DNA from: Microbacterium sp. LWO12-1.2
GTDB taxonomy: Bacteria > Actinomycetota > Actinomycetes > Actinomycetales > Microbacteriaceae
Reading direction: 5' to 3'
DNA: 64,000 nt
NCBI RefSeq assembly: GCF_040675875.1
Contig: NZ_JBEGII010000001.1
Span: 2,914,001-2,978,000 of the forward strand
How positions within the stretch are numbered: the stretch's first letter is position 1; every line of letters starts with the position of its first letter. This document shows, one piece after another, positions 8,150 to 16,165 of this stretch. The notes beneath the pieces are model-generated. The model was not told where the DNA came from. It was given only the letters and a program-made list of their open reading frames with translations, and searched no databases. Position numbers and translations under genes: made by a program.

Positions 8150-9109
8150 TCAGGCCCGTCCGGACGAGCCGAACTCGCGCATGCGCTGCGCGACCATCGC
8201 GCGGAAGCCGCCGATCGCCGGGCGCAGCTGTTCGCTCGGCTCGACCACGGCGGGGTTCTCCTGCAGGAAACGTCGCAGCTGCGCACTCCAGGCGAGGTGC
8301 GAGTCGGTGCCCTGATTGATCTTGCGGATGCCGGCGGCCACGCCCTGCGACTTCTGCGCCGGAGAGATCCCGTACGAAGGGCGCACCTCGCCGCCGTGCG
8401 CATTGATCACGGAGACGGCATCGGCCGGTACCGAGGAGGAACCGTGCAGTACGAGGAACGTCTCGGGCAGGCGGCTCTTGATCTCGGCGATGAGCTCGAG
8501 GCGCAGTCGTTGTCCGCCCGCGGCATCCGTGAACTTGACCGAGCCGTGGCTGGTGCCGACGGCCACGGCGAGCGCATCGACTCCGGTCTGCGCCACGAAC
8601 TCGACAGCCTGATCCGGGTCGGCGAAGACGATCTCCTCGACGATGCCGCTGACACCCGCCTCCGCCCCACCGATGGTGCCGAGTTCACCCTCCACGCTCA
8701 CGCCGGCGGGAGCCGCCGTATCGACGACGCGTCGGGTCGCGGCGACGTTCTGGTGGAACGAAGCCGGTTCGTCCGTGTCGGTCGACCGGGACGCATCGAT
8801 CATGACGCTCGTGAATCCGTGATCGATGGCGCGCACGCAGTCGTCGTAGGTGCGGCCGTGGTCGAGGTGCAGCACGACCGGAATGTCGCTGTACTCCTCG
8901 ACCAGGCCGCGCAGCCGCGTCCACCAGCGCGACTCGTCGTCGTAGGCCGACATGCCGGCGATGGACTGCACGATCACCGGCGAGCGCTCCGCCGTGGCGG
9001 CATCGAGCACGGCGATGGCCTGATCGATGCTCGACACGTTGAAGGCGCCGACGGCGTACTCCCCTGCCTCGGCTTCGGCGAGCGCGGCCCGCAGCGTCTG
9101 GAGTGTCAT
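8150..9109 (-). CDS. Class II fructose/tagatose-bisphosphate aldolase family protein
   Basis: This 319-residue zinc aldolase has the motif LDHG with catalytic Asp83 and zinc ligand His84, GTSHG with His188, and LHGSSSVP with His222, all expected for the GatY/KbaY/FbaA family. The C-terminal IRKINQGTD is the phosphate-binding signature. It should split a ketose 1,6-bisphosphate or a ketose 1-phosphate to dihydroxyacetone phosphate and an aldehyde. It is the last gene of the operon from 14438, after a kinase and a second aldolase of another fold. Its place in a catabolic operon argues for a peripheral substrate such as tagatose bisphosphate rather than a glycolytic role. Confidence 0.87.
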   Translation of the reverse strand: MTLQTLRAALAEAEAGEYAVGAFNVSSIDQAIAVLDAATAERSPVIVQSIAGMSAYDDESRWWTRLRGLVEEYSDIPVVLHLDHGRTYDDCVRAIDHGFTSVMIDASRSTDTDEPASFHQNVAATRRVVDTAAPAGVSVEGELGTIGGAEAGVSGIVEEIVFADPDQAVEFVAQTGVDALAVAVGTSHGSVKFTDAAGGQRLRLELIAEIKSRLPETFLVLHGSSSVPADAVSVINAHGGEVRPSYGISPAQKSQGVAAGIRKINQGTDSHLAWSAQLRRFLQENPAVVEPSEQLRPAIGGFRAMVAQRMREFGSSGRA

Positions 9110-9117
9110 CCCGCGCC

Positions 9118-9774
9118 TCAGAGCGACTCGGTGATGCCGAGGGTGTCGTAGTCGAGCACGATCGGGGTGTCGGTGAGGGCGCGGGCGTAGGCCTGCACCT
9201 TCGCGGCCGACTCCACGGCCACGCTCGTCTTGAAGGCGTCGCGCAGGTTCGGGCCGACGGTCAGCAGACCGTGATTCGCCCAGACCACGGCGTTCAGGTC
9301 GCCCATCGCATCACACATGTGCTCGCCGAACTCGGTGTTGTTGCTGAGCTCGAACGGCATGATCGGCACGTCGCCCTTGGTGTAGATCACCATGTTGACC
9401 AGCGTGCCGAGGATCGGGGAACCCACGACCCCCCACACGTTCGAGTAGATGGGCTCGGAGTGCACGATGGCGTTCACATCCGGACGTCGCTTGTACACCG
9501 CCATGTGCACCGTGACCTCGCTCGACGGGCCGAGGCGACCTTCGATCAGCTCGCTGTCGCCGTTGACCAGCACGATGTCCTCCGGCGTCATCTTGTCGTA
9601 CTCGAGGTCGGTGGGCGTGATGAGGAAGCGGTCCTCGACTCCGGGCACGCGGATGCTGATGTTGCCCTGCGTGTTGAAGTTGAGTCCGTACTGCATCGAG
9701 CGCAGGCAGTAGTCGAGGATCTCCCGCTTCGCGGCGGCGATGTCGAAGTCGACCTGCAGCGTGGTCTCGGTCAT
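9118..9774 (-). CDS. Class II aldolase/adducin family protein (FucA/AraD-like)
   Basis: This 218-residue protein shows the fold's NTQGNISIR near residue 34, the acid/base glutamate in SSE (Glu86), a first zinc-site His105 and a later His168 in NHGLL. The usual H-x-H zinc pair appears here as H-S-E (His105, Glu107), so one His ligand is replaced by Glu. The family includes L-fuculose-phosphate aldolase and L-ribulose-5-phosphate 4-epimerase. The gene lies 1 bp after the kinase stop codon, so it very likely acts on the kinase product. Whether it is an aldolase or an epimerase cannot be decided. Confidence 0.82.
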   Translation of the reverse strand: MTETTLQVDFDIAAAKREILDYCLRSMQYGLNFNTQGNISIRVPGVEDRFLITPTDLEYDKMTPEDIVLVNGDSELIEGRLGPSSEVTVHMAVYKRRPDVNAIVHSEPIYSNVWGVVGSPILGTLVNMVIYTKGDVPIMPFELSNNTEFGEHMCDAMGDLNAVVWANHGLLTVGPNLRDAFKTSVAVESAAKVQAYARALTDTPIVLDYDTLGITESL

Positions 9775-9775
9775 G

Positions 9776-11287
9776 TCATGTTCTCCTTCTGATGTGGCTG
9801 GGGTCGTGTGGCTGAGGGCGTGAGTTCAGGTGCGGATTGAGGGCGCGCATCGCTTCGTAGAGCGCGGTATACGCGGCGCGCTGACCGGCGTACCACCCAG
9901 CGAAGGCGTCGTCGGCGCCCGCACCGGCGGGCGTCGGGCCGGAGGGCTCGAGCCGCAACGGCGTCGGGTCTCCACCGATGCCGCGCAGCGCGAGCATGGC
10001 GGCACCGCGCGCCGAGGCATCTCTGCCGACAGGGGTGAGCGACGCACCGGCCGCGGCAGCGCGCGCGGCGAGCGCATCCGCGTTCTCCGCTCCCGCCCCG
10101 GTGACGTGCAGGGCGGAGACCTCGACGTCGTGTGCGCGCAAGGCGGCGATGATCTTGTGGAACTCGAACCCTGCCGCCTCGACGACCGCGCGGGCGAGCT
10201 CCGCCACCGTGGTGTCGAGGGTCACCCCGTGGATCGTGCCGCGCGCGGCGGGGTCGTTGTCGAGCGTTCCGGAACCTGCGAGGTACGGCAGCACGAGGAG
10301 CGCGGGAGGCACGTCGGAGAGTGTCCCGAACACATCGGCGACGTCTCGGTTCAGCAACCCGGCGAGCCATTCGAGCGCCCACCCGCCTGCCGCGGTACCC
10401 GCGAGCGTCACCCACAGTTCGTCGTCGACGCGATAGCTCGCGAACCCGGTACCCCCGAGTCCTTCGGGGCGCACGCGTGAGCCGACGGTCAGGCAGTCGC
10501 TCGACCCGAGTGCGATCACCGAGCGCACTCCGGGTTCACCACCAGCGCCGAGGAAGGCGGCGGCCTGGTCATGTGTCCCCGCCACGAGCGGAGTGCCCGG
10601 CGCGATGCCGAGAGCACCCGCGGCTTCTTCCCGTACGACCCCGATGACGCTGCCGGACGCCACCGGAACCGGCAGACGCTCGGCCCGCACCCACGGCGCC
10701 GACACCGCGGCCGCACGAAGGATCTCCGCGCTCCACTCCCCGCTGTCGACGTCGAGCATGCCGGTGCGCGCCGCCTGGCCCAGGTCGATCGCGGCGACAC
10801 CGCTCCATCGCTCGGCCAGCAGGTCGCCGACGCAGCGGTAGCCGGCGGCTCCCGCCCAGGCGGCGTCGCCGGCCATGATCTTGAACAGCGAGAACATGCC
10901 GTGCAGCGGCTGACCGGTGATCGCCGTGAAGCGTCCCTCTCCCAGGATCTCGCCGACCGCGGCGGCGACCTCGGTCCCTCGGGTGTCCATGCTCACGGCG
11001 ACCCGCGCCACGGGTGCGCCGGTCTCGTCTATCGGGACGACCGCTTCGCCGAGCACGCTGAAGCCGATCCCCTGCACCGGATCTCCGGCGGCGGCGGCCT
11101 GCTGGGCGGCGCGGCGAACCACGTCCTCCGCAGCCGTGATGATCTCCGCGGCTTCGAGCTCCACGCGGCCAGTGCCGTCTCGCAGCAGAGCGAGCTCCGC
11201 CGAGGCGGCACCGCGCACATCCCCGTCGGAGGCGAAGGCCACAGCGCGCACGCCGCTCGTGCCCAGGTCGAGTCCGATGACGCTCAC
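9776..11287 (-). CDS. FGGY-family carbohydrate kinase
   Basis: This complete 503-residue kinase has two actin-like domains: an N-terminal GLDLGTSGVRAVAF phosphate motif, a GTHDQAAAF segment near residue 240 with the likely catalytic Asp, and a C-terminal VTGAGAENADALAARAAAAG nucleotide-binding segment. It resembles gluconokinase and xylulokinase-type members. It overlaps the upstream permease gene by 4 bp and is followed after 1 bp by the FucA-like gene, so import, phosphorylation and cleavage are encoded in order. The sugar is unknown; ketopentoses and ketohexoses are candidates because two aldolases follow. Confidence 0.9.
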   Translation of the reverse strand: MSVIGLDLGTSGVRAVAFASDGDVRGAASAELALLRDGTGRVELEAAEIITAAEDVVRRAAQQAAAAGDPVQGIGFSVLGEAVVPIDETGAPVARVAVSMDTRGTEVAAAVGEILGEGRFTAITGQPLHGMFSLFKIMAGDAAWAGAAGYRCVGDLLAERWSGVAAIDLGQAARTGMLDVDSGEWSAEILRAAAVSAPWVRAERLPVPVASGSVIGVVREEAAGALGIAPGTPLVAGTHDQAAAFLGAGGEPGVRSVIALGSSDCLTVGSRVRPEGLGGTGFASYRVDDELWVTLAGTAAGGWALEWLAGLLNRDVADVFGTLSDVPPALLVLPYLAGSGTLDNDPAARGTIHGVTLDTTVAELARAVVEAAGFEFHKIIAALRAHDVEVSALHVTGAGAENADALAARAAAAGASLTPVGRDASARGAAMLALRGIGGDPTPLRLEPSGPTPAGAGADDAFAGWYAGQRAAYTALYEAMRALNPHLNSRPQPHDPSHIRRRT

Positions 11288-12174
11288 TTGATCGCCCCCG
11301 AGAGGCCGTTCACCAGATACTTCTGGATGAAGAGGAACAGCAGCACGACCGGGATCGAGATCAGCACCAGGATCGCGAAGAGCGCACCCGGCTGCGAGAG
11401 GTACATGCCCCGGTACGCGAGCGGCACGAGGGTGAGCGGCTTGAGGGCGTTGTCACCCAGCGTCACCAGCGGCAGCAGGAAGTCGTTCCAGCTCATCATC
11501 GTCTGCCAGACCGCGACCACCGCGAGGGCCGGCTTGCCCAGCGGCAGGTAGATGCGCCAGAAGATCTGCCAGGCGCTCGCGCCGTCCAGCCGGGCGGCCT
11601 CGTAGGTCTCGAGCGGGATCGCGAGGTAGGAGGTGCGGATGATGATCACGGCGAACGGCAGTCCGAGCGCGGTGTAGACCAGCACCAACCCGAGGAGGTT
11701 GTTGTAGAGCTGCATCGACTGCAGGATCCGGAATGTCGCGACGACGATGCTCGACATCGGCAGGATCAGCGCGAGGATCAGGATGCCGAAGATCAGCGCT
11801 TTCAAGGGCACGCGCAGCCGGGCCAGCGCGAACGCCGTCATCGAACCGAGCAGACACACCAGAAGCACGGAGGGCACGGTGATCAGGAGGCTGTTGAGCA
11901 GGTGCAGCAGGATCGGGTTCTGGGCCCAGATCGTGAGGTAGTTCTTGATGCTGAACTCCTCGGGGAAGAGCCCGAAGAACTGGGTGCCGGGGTTGTTCGG
12001 CGGCATCATCGACAGCCCGATGACCATGATGATCGGCACGAGCCAGAGCACCGACAGGGGCACGAGCACGAAGTGGAGCCAGCCCACACGGCGACCGGGC
12101 GCCCCGTGACGGGATCGGGTCTTCGCCGCCTCCTTCGGGACGATCAGGTTGCGGGTCTCGTTCATCGCGGTCAT
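11284..12174 (-). CDS. Carbohydrate ABC transporter permease (MalG type)
   Basis: This 296-residue protein has six membrane helices and the EAA loop YEAARLDGASAWQIFWRIYLP near residue 200. The ATG (12172-12174) is preceded by AGGAGA and overlaps the upstream permease stop by 4 bp. A second Met three codons later is possible but lacks this spacing. The gene ends inside the kinase start, giving a tightly coupled operon. Confidence 0.93.
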   Translation of the reverse strand: MTAMNETRNLIVPKEAAKTRSRHGAPGRRVGWLHFVLVPLSVLWLVPIIMVIGLSMMPPNNPGTQFFGLFPEEFSIKNYLTIWAQNPILLHLLNSLLITVPSVLLVCLLGSMTAFALARLRVPLKALIFGILILALILPMSSIVVATFRILQSMQLYNNLLGLVLVYTALGLPFAVIIIRTSYLAIPLETYEAARLDGASAWQIFWRIYLPLGKPALAVVAVWQTMMSWNDFLLPLVTLGDNALKPLTLVPLAYRGMYLSQPGALFAILVLISIPVVLLFLFIQKYLVNGLSGAIK

Positions 12175-13061
12175 TTCTCGTCTCCTGTGATGAATCCGGC
12201 ACCGAACACCCGCACCATCGAGAGCGAGCTCACGACCGCGATCACGAGCAGCACGACGCTGATCGCCGAGGCGTAGCCCACGTTCTGCAACTGGAAGGCC
12301 TCGAGGAACGCGAAGGTCGGCAGCATCTCGGATGCGTGATTGGGACCGCCCTGGGTGAGCACGTAGACGAGTTCGAACGTCTTGAGCGAGCCGATGATCC
12401 CGAGCAGCACGAGCGAGAGCGTCGTGGTCTTCAGGAGCGGGAAGGTGATCCGCACCATGGTCTGGAATCCGCTCGCTCCGTCGATCCGCGCCGCCTCCAT
12501 GAGGCTGGGGTCGATCAGCTGCAGTCCCGCGAGGTAGAAGAGCATCGAGAATCCGGTCCACATCCAGACGTTCACGAAGATCACGGCGAAGATCGCGGTC
12601 TGGGGGTCGGCGAGGTAGTTTCCGCCGAGGAACTCGAGCCCCGTGGCTTTGCCGATCTCCGTGAGCACGCCGTTGAACGGGTCGAGGATCCGCTGCCAGA
12701 CGATGCCGACGACCACCGGCGAGAGGATCGCGGGGATGAAGAAGATCGCCCGGTAGATCGTGCTGCCCCGCAGCCCCTGGTTGAGGGCGACCGCGAGGAG
12801 GAAGCCGATCACCCCCTGCGGGATGATCGTCAGCACGATCCAGAAGGCCGAGTTCCGGAGAGTGATGAGGAACGTCGGATCCTGGAACAGCTCCAGGTAG
12901 TTGCCGATCCCGACTGCGGTGCCGACGTTCACGCCATCCCACTGCAGGGTGCTCGCCTGCACGTTGTAGAAGATGGGGTAGACGACGAAGACGCCGAAAA
13001 GGATGAGGGTCGGGGCCAGGAAGGCCAGTCCCACCAGCCTCTCTCTCGTCAGGATCTTCAT
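12171..13061 (-). CDS. Carbohydrate ABC transporter permease (MalF type)
   Basis: This 296-residue subunit has six predicted membrane helices beginning LVGLAFLAPTLILFGVFVVY, and the EAA loop MEAARIDGASGFQTMVRITFP near residue 195. It pairs with the product of the next gene. It is separated from the binding-protein gene by 60 bp that hold a perfect 13-bp hairpin, the same architecture as in the first importer operon. No ATPase is encoded nearby. Confidence 0.93.
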   Translation of the reverse strand: MKILTRERLVGLAFLAPTLILFGVFVVYPIFYNVQASTLQWDGVNVGTAVGIGNYLELFQDPTFLITLRNSAFWIVLTIIPQGVIGFLLAVALNQGLRGSTIYRAIFFIPAILSPVVVGIVWQRILDPFNGVLTEIGKATGLEFLGGNYLADPQTAIFAVIFVNVWMWTGFSMLFYLAGLQLIDPSLMEAARIDGASGFQTMVRITFPLLKTTTLSLVLLGIIGSLKTFELVYVLTQGGPNHASEMLPTFAFLEAFQLQNVGYASAISVVLLVIAVVSSLSMVRVFGAGFITGDEK

Positions 13062-13076
13062 GCGCGCTCCTCTCAG

Positions 13077-13108
13077 GCAGGGTTCGGGGATGACGCCCCG
13101 AACCCTGC
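13077..13108. terminator. Intercistronic hairpin between binding protein and permease
   Basis: A perfect 13-bp stem (gcagggttcgggg at 13077-13089, ccccgaaccctgc at 13096-13108) with a 6-nt loop lies in the gap after the binding-protein gene. It is unrelated in sequence to the hairpins at 5699 and 18391 but sits in the same place in its operon. Confidence 0.72.
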
Positions 13109-13121
13109 ACGAATCCGGTTG

Positions 13122-14438
13122 TTACAGAGTGTCCTGGACAGCCTGCACGGATTCCGCGGCCTCCTGCGGAGTGGCGTCACCGGTCGCGATCGCGGCCAGC
13201 GCGTCGGCGACCGCCTGGTCGAGCTTGGGCGACTCGAAGTAGCGCGACCACTTCACCTGGGGCAGCCACTCGTCGACGAAGAGGTTCCAGATCTGCTCCT
13301 GCTTCTCGCTCGTGAACTTCTCGGGAGCGAGGCCGGTCACAGCGGGCACGTCGTTCATCGTGTTGACGAGCTTCTGCGCGGCAGACCCGGCGATGAAGTC
13401 CGTGAGCACCTTGCACGCGAGCTCGGGGTTGGCGGTGTTCTTCGAGATGCCGAGGCTCACGTCGATACCGCCGACGAACTGCGACTCGGCAGCTCCTCCG
13501 GGAATGGTCGGGAACAGGAACGGCTCGTAGCCGGACATACCCTCCGAGAGGGGCGGGATGTCGGACTTGGTCGGGTCGGACTGCTGGATCCACCAGGCGC
13601 CGAGCGGGATCATCGCCGCATTGCCCGCCTCGAACTGGTTCACGGCCGAGGGGTAGGCATCGAGACCGATCGCGCCGTCCTGGGCGATGCCGTCGGAGAA
13701 GAGCTTGCTCCAGTATTCGAACGCCTTCACGATCGCGGGATCGGTCCATGCTTTGGTGCCGTCCTCCGCTTCATACACGGTGCCGGGCGAGACGTTGTTG
13801 GCGATCTGCAGGAAGACCACGTTGCGCAGCCAGGAGTCCTTGGCCGGAAGCAGGAACGGCGCGGCGTCACCGCCACTGAGGTCCTTCGTGGTCTGGACGA
13901 GTTCATCCCACGTCTTCGGAACGCTCAGGCCCGCCTCGTCGAAGATCTCGGAGTTGGCCCACAGGTTGACCGTCTGGGTGAGGATCGGCAGCGAGTAGAA
14001 GTTGTCGTCGCCCTCGGGGTTGCCCATCCGCGCCTGTTCGATGCCGATCGGGTAGAACTTGCTCTGCCAGTCGTCGCCCCAGGTCTCGGCCGCGCAGTCC
14101 TGCAGCGGCATCAGGTTCTCGCGGTACTGCTGGGTGAGCGCACCGGGCTGCAGGCCGAGCACGTCGGGCATCGTGTTCGAGCTCGCGCGGCTCTGCAGGT
14201 CGACGAGGTACTCCGGGTAGTTGAAGATCGTCGCGTCGATCTTCGCGCCGTCGTTCTCTGCCTGGAAGGCGTCGATCATCTGACGCGTGGTCTGTTCGAT
14301 CGGGCTCCAGGAACGGAACGTGATCGCATCCCCCGACGCGTTTCCCGATTCCACCGGCGCCGCGCCGCCGGCGCATGCGGTGACTCCGAGTGCAGTGATG
14401 ACTGTCGCCACTCCTGCCAGGCTCCTCTTGAGCTTCAT
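13122..14438 (-). CDS. Extracellular sugar-binding lipoprotein of ABC importer
   Basis: The 438-residue product has a short signal peptide with the lipobox VTAC and the lipidated Cys near residue 22. A family 1 solute-binding fold follows (ITFRSWSPIEQTTRQMIDAF near 40, MPDVLGLQPGAL near 90, AAMIPLGAWWIQQSDP near 270). The ATG at 14436-14438 is preferred over an upstream TTG because AGGGG lies at good spacing. It heads the operon running to 8150. The protein is anchored outside the membrane and delivers the sugar to the two permeases. Confidence 0.92.
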   Translation of the reverse strand: MKLKRSLAGVATVITALGVTACAGGAAPVESGNASGDAITFRSWSPIEQTTRQMIDAFQAENDGAKIDATIFNYPEYLVDLQSRASSNTMPDVLGLQPGALTQQYRENLMPLQDCAAETWGDDWQSKFYPIGIEQARMGNPEGDDNFYSLPILTQTVNLWANSEIFDEAGLSVPKTWDELVQTTKDLSGGDAAPFLLPAKDSWLRNVVFLQIANNVSPGTVYEAEDGTKAWTDPAIVKAFEYWSKLFSDGIAQDGAIGLDAYPSAVNQFEAGNAAMIPLGAWWIQQSDPTKSDIPPLSEGMSGYEPFLFPTIPGGAAESQFVGGIDVSLGISKNTANPELACKVLTDFIAGSAAQKLVNTMNDVPAVTGLAPEKFTSEKQEQIWNLFVDEWLPQVKWSRYFESPKLDQAVADALAAIATGDATPQEAAESVQAVQDTL

Positions 14439-14489
14439 CTGCAATCCCCTTACTTCGCTGTAAAAGTCCGCGGCGGATGCCGGCTGCGC

Positions 14490-14600
14490 TCAGTTTAGGT
14501 TTATTTGCGTATTGAGAGCCAGGATCACAGGGCACCTCGGGGAAAGTCTTTCTCCTTTTGTGTTTTCATATGCTTCTGCTTGCGTAAACGAAAGCGAGCG
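14490..14600. promoter_or_regulatory. AT-rich upstream region of the second importer operon
   Basis: This stretch is clearly richer in A and T than its surroundings. It contains TTGCGTA twice (14505-14511, 14580-14586), and near 14580-14595 a TTGCGTAAACGAAA segment that resembles the GAAA-rich sites of DeoR-family regulators. A TAAACT on the minus strand near 14493-14498 could be a -10, but no matching -35 was seen. It probably holds the promoter and operator of the operon starting at 14438. Confidence 0.4.
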
Positions 14601-14658
14601 ACCCTCGGTGGGCCGAAATGTCGCGGTCTCACGGTTTTCTTTCCGCAACACCCCGGGA

Positions 14659-14699
14659 ACGACGGATGCCGTGACCCTGTCGGCCACGGCATCCGTCGT
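14659..14699. terminator. Strong hairpin terminator between DoxX gene and importer operon
   Basis: A perfect 15-bp stem (acgacggatgccgtg at 14659-14673, cacggcatccgtcgt at 14685-14699) with an 11-nt loop begins 28 bp past the DoxX stop on the minus strand. It probably ends the DoxX transcript and insulates the importer operon promoter. Confidence 0.75.
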
Positions 14700-14726
14700 C
14701 GTGCGTGCAGCTCAGCGCTGCCCTGT

Positions 14727-15167
14727 TCAGCTCAGCCAGGCGGGGGCACGGCCGCGCAGCACGGCCCCGTCGACCGAGAAGCGGCCGGCACCGGTGAGAG
14801 CCAGGGCGAGGGCGGCGACGCCGAGCACGGCAACGAACTCGAATCCGCCGTCGCCGACCCAGAGCCCGGCTGGCAGATGCACCAGGATCAGCGCCACCGC
14901 CATGTCGATCGCGAGGACGATGCCGACCGGACGCGTGAGCAGTCCGAGGATGAGCAGGATGCCGCCGATCAGCTCGACGAACGCGACGACGGGCGCGGCG
15001 ATCTCCGCCAGGGGCACGCCCATGTCGGCGAAGCTGCCGATGGTGCCGGGGATCGTGTACTCGAAGATCTTCTGCGCGCCGTGCGCGGCGAAGATCGCAC
15101 CGACGACGACGCGGAGGACGAGGAGTCCCAGCGAGGCGGCGGAAGAGGGGGCTTTGGTGTTCGTCAT
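14727..15167 (-). CDS. DoxX family membrane protein
   Basis: This 146-residue protein has four predicted membrane helices and the DoxX family opening LRVVVGAIFAAHGAQKIFEY, with the HG-QK motif near residue 32. Family members are small membrane proteins tied to redox or thiol stress; the reaction is not firmly known. The start is the ATG at 15165-15167 with a purine-rich site GAAGGAAG upstream. It appears monocistronic, with a hairpin terminator after it and a 128-bp gap before it. It has no evident link to the sugar operons on either side. Confidence 0.85.
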   Translation of the reverse strand: MTNTKAPSSAASLGLLVLRVVVGAIFAAHGAQKIFEYTIPGTIGSFADMGVPLAEIAAPVVAFVELIGGILLILGLLTRPVGIVLAIDMAVALILVHLPAGLWVGDGGFEFVAVLGVAALALALTGAGRFSVDGAVLRGRAPAWLS

Positions 15168-15295
15168 GAGGAGTTCTTCCTTCGTGGCAGGACACCCGCG
15201 CGCCAGGCGCGGAGCAGGGTCGTTCCCTGATTCCACGCTAGGGAGGCGACCTTTCCCTCTCCTGTGCCCACTCCGGACCAGGGCCGGCCCGGCAC

Positions 15296-16165
15296 TCAGC
15301 GGTGTGCGGCCACGACCTCGGCGACGGCGGTGCGCTCGGCATCCGTCGGGTCCGCGATCGCCATGCGGCAGTAGGTGTCGACCACGTCGAGCACGCGGTA
15401 CGCCTCCTTCATGCGCGCCATGTCGCCGCCGATCAGCGACACCACGGCGTCGACCGCGACCTGCGCACGGGCGATCGCGTCGGCGTCTCCCGTGCGTCCG
15501 GCGTCGGCGAGGGCGCGGAACGGCTTCGGCGTGACCGATGAGACTCCGGAGATGACCCCCTGTGCACCCGCGGCGACGGCGGCGATCAGGTCGCGGTCGG
15601 CGCCGGTGTAGAGCTCGAAGTCCTCCGGAACCACGGCGCGGTAGGCGGCGATCTCGTCGAGCGAGAGCTCGCTCAGCTTGGCACCGACGATGCCGGGCAG
15701 GGCCGAAAGCCGCACCAGCAGCTCCGGCGAGACCGGATTGCCGCTGCGGGCGGGGTAGATGTAGACGTACATCCGCCCGTCGCCGACGGCCTCCGACAGT
15801 GCGCGGTAGTACTCGAAGATCGAGTCATCCGTGGCCCTGAGGTAGTACGGGGTGAGGGCGGCGAACTCGGTCGCCCCCAGCTCGCGGGCGATGCGGGTGA
15901 GACGTATGGCCTCGAACGTGCTGGGCTGGCCGACGTGCACGATCACGCGCATCCGGCCGGCCAGCTCCTCGAGTGCCGCTTCGACGAGTGCCGCGAACTC
16001 GGCCGCATCCACGGCCGGGAACTCGCCCGTCGTGCCGAGGATGAAGGCGCCCTCATTGCCGGACTCCCCGACGAAGCGGAAGATCGCCCGCGAGCCCTCG
16101 AGGTCGAGGGTCCCGTCGCGGTGGAACGCGGTGGGGACGGCGGTCAGGATGTCGTAGCGGGTCAC
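15296..16165 (-). CDS. Dihydrodipicolinate synthase family lyase linked to TctCBA
   Basis: The 289-residue protein carries GTTGEFP near residue 44 (the family GxTGE motif), YYLRATD with the tyrosine region near 110, and the Schiff-base lysine in IVGAKLSEL near 165. The GTG start (16163-16165) overlaps the tctA stop as GTGA, so it is translated together with the transporter. This subgroup often contains 5-dehydro-4-deoxyglucarate dehydratase and similar sugar-acid enzymes. A carboxylate taken up by the Tct system is therefore a likely substrate. It differs clearly from the other family member at 2061. Confidence 0.85.
   Translation of the reverse strand: MTRYDILTAVPTAFHRDGTLDLEGSRAIFRFVGESGNEGAFILGTTGEFPAVDAAEFAALVEAALEELAGRMRVIVHVGQPSTFEAIRLTRIARELGATEFAALTPYYLRATDDSIFEYYRALSEAVGDGRMYVYIYPARSGNPVSPELLVRLSALPGIVGAKLSELSLDEIAAYRAVVPEDFELYTGADRDLIAAVAAGAQGVISGVSSVTPKPFRALADAGRTGDADAIARAQVAVDAVVSLIGGDMARMKEAYRVLDVVDTYCRMAIADPTDAERTAVAEVVAAHR

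Noticed and set aside
11284..13110. Fused open frame covering both permeases of the second importer
   Set aside because: The upstream half is a wrong frame of the MalF-type gene. The two genes overlap by an ATGA and each has its own start.
14505..14586. Two TTGCGTA copies as firm DeoR operators
   Set aside because: A 7-bp match twice in an AT-rich region can arise by chance and no symmetrical site was found; kept only as a region note.
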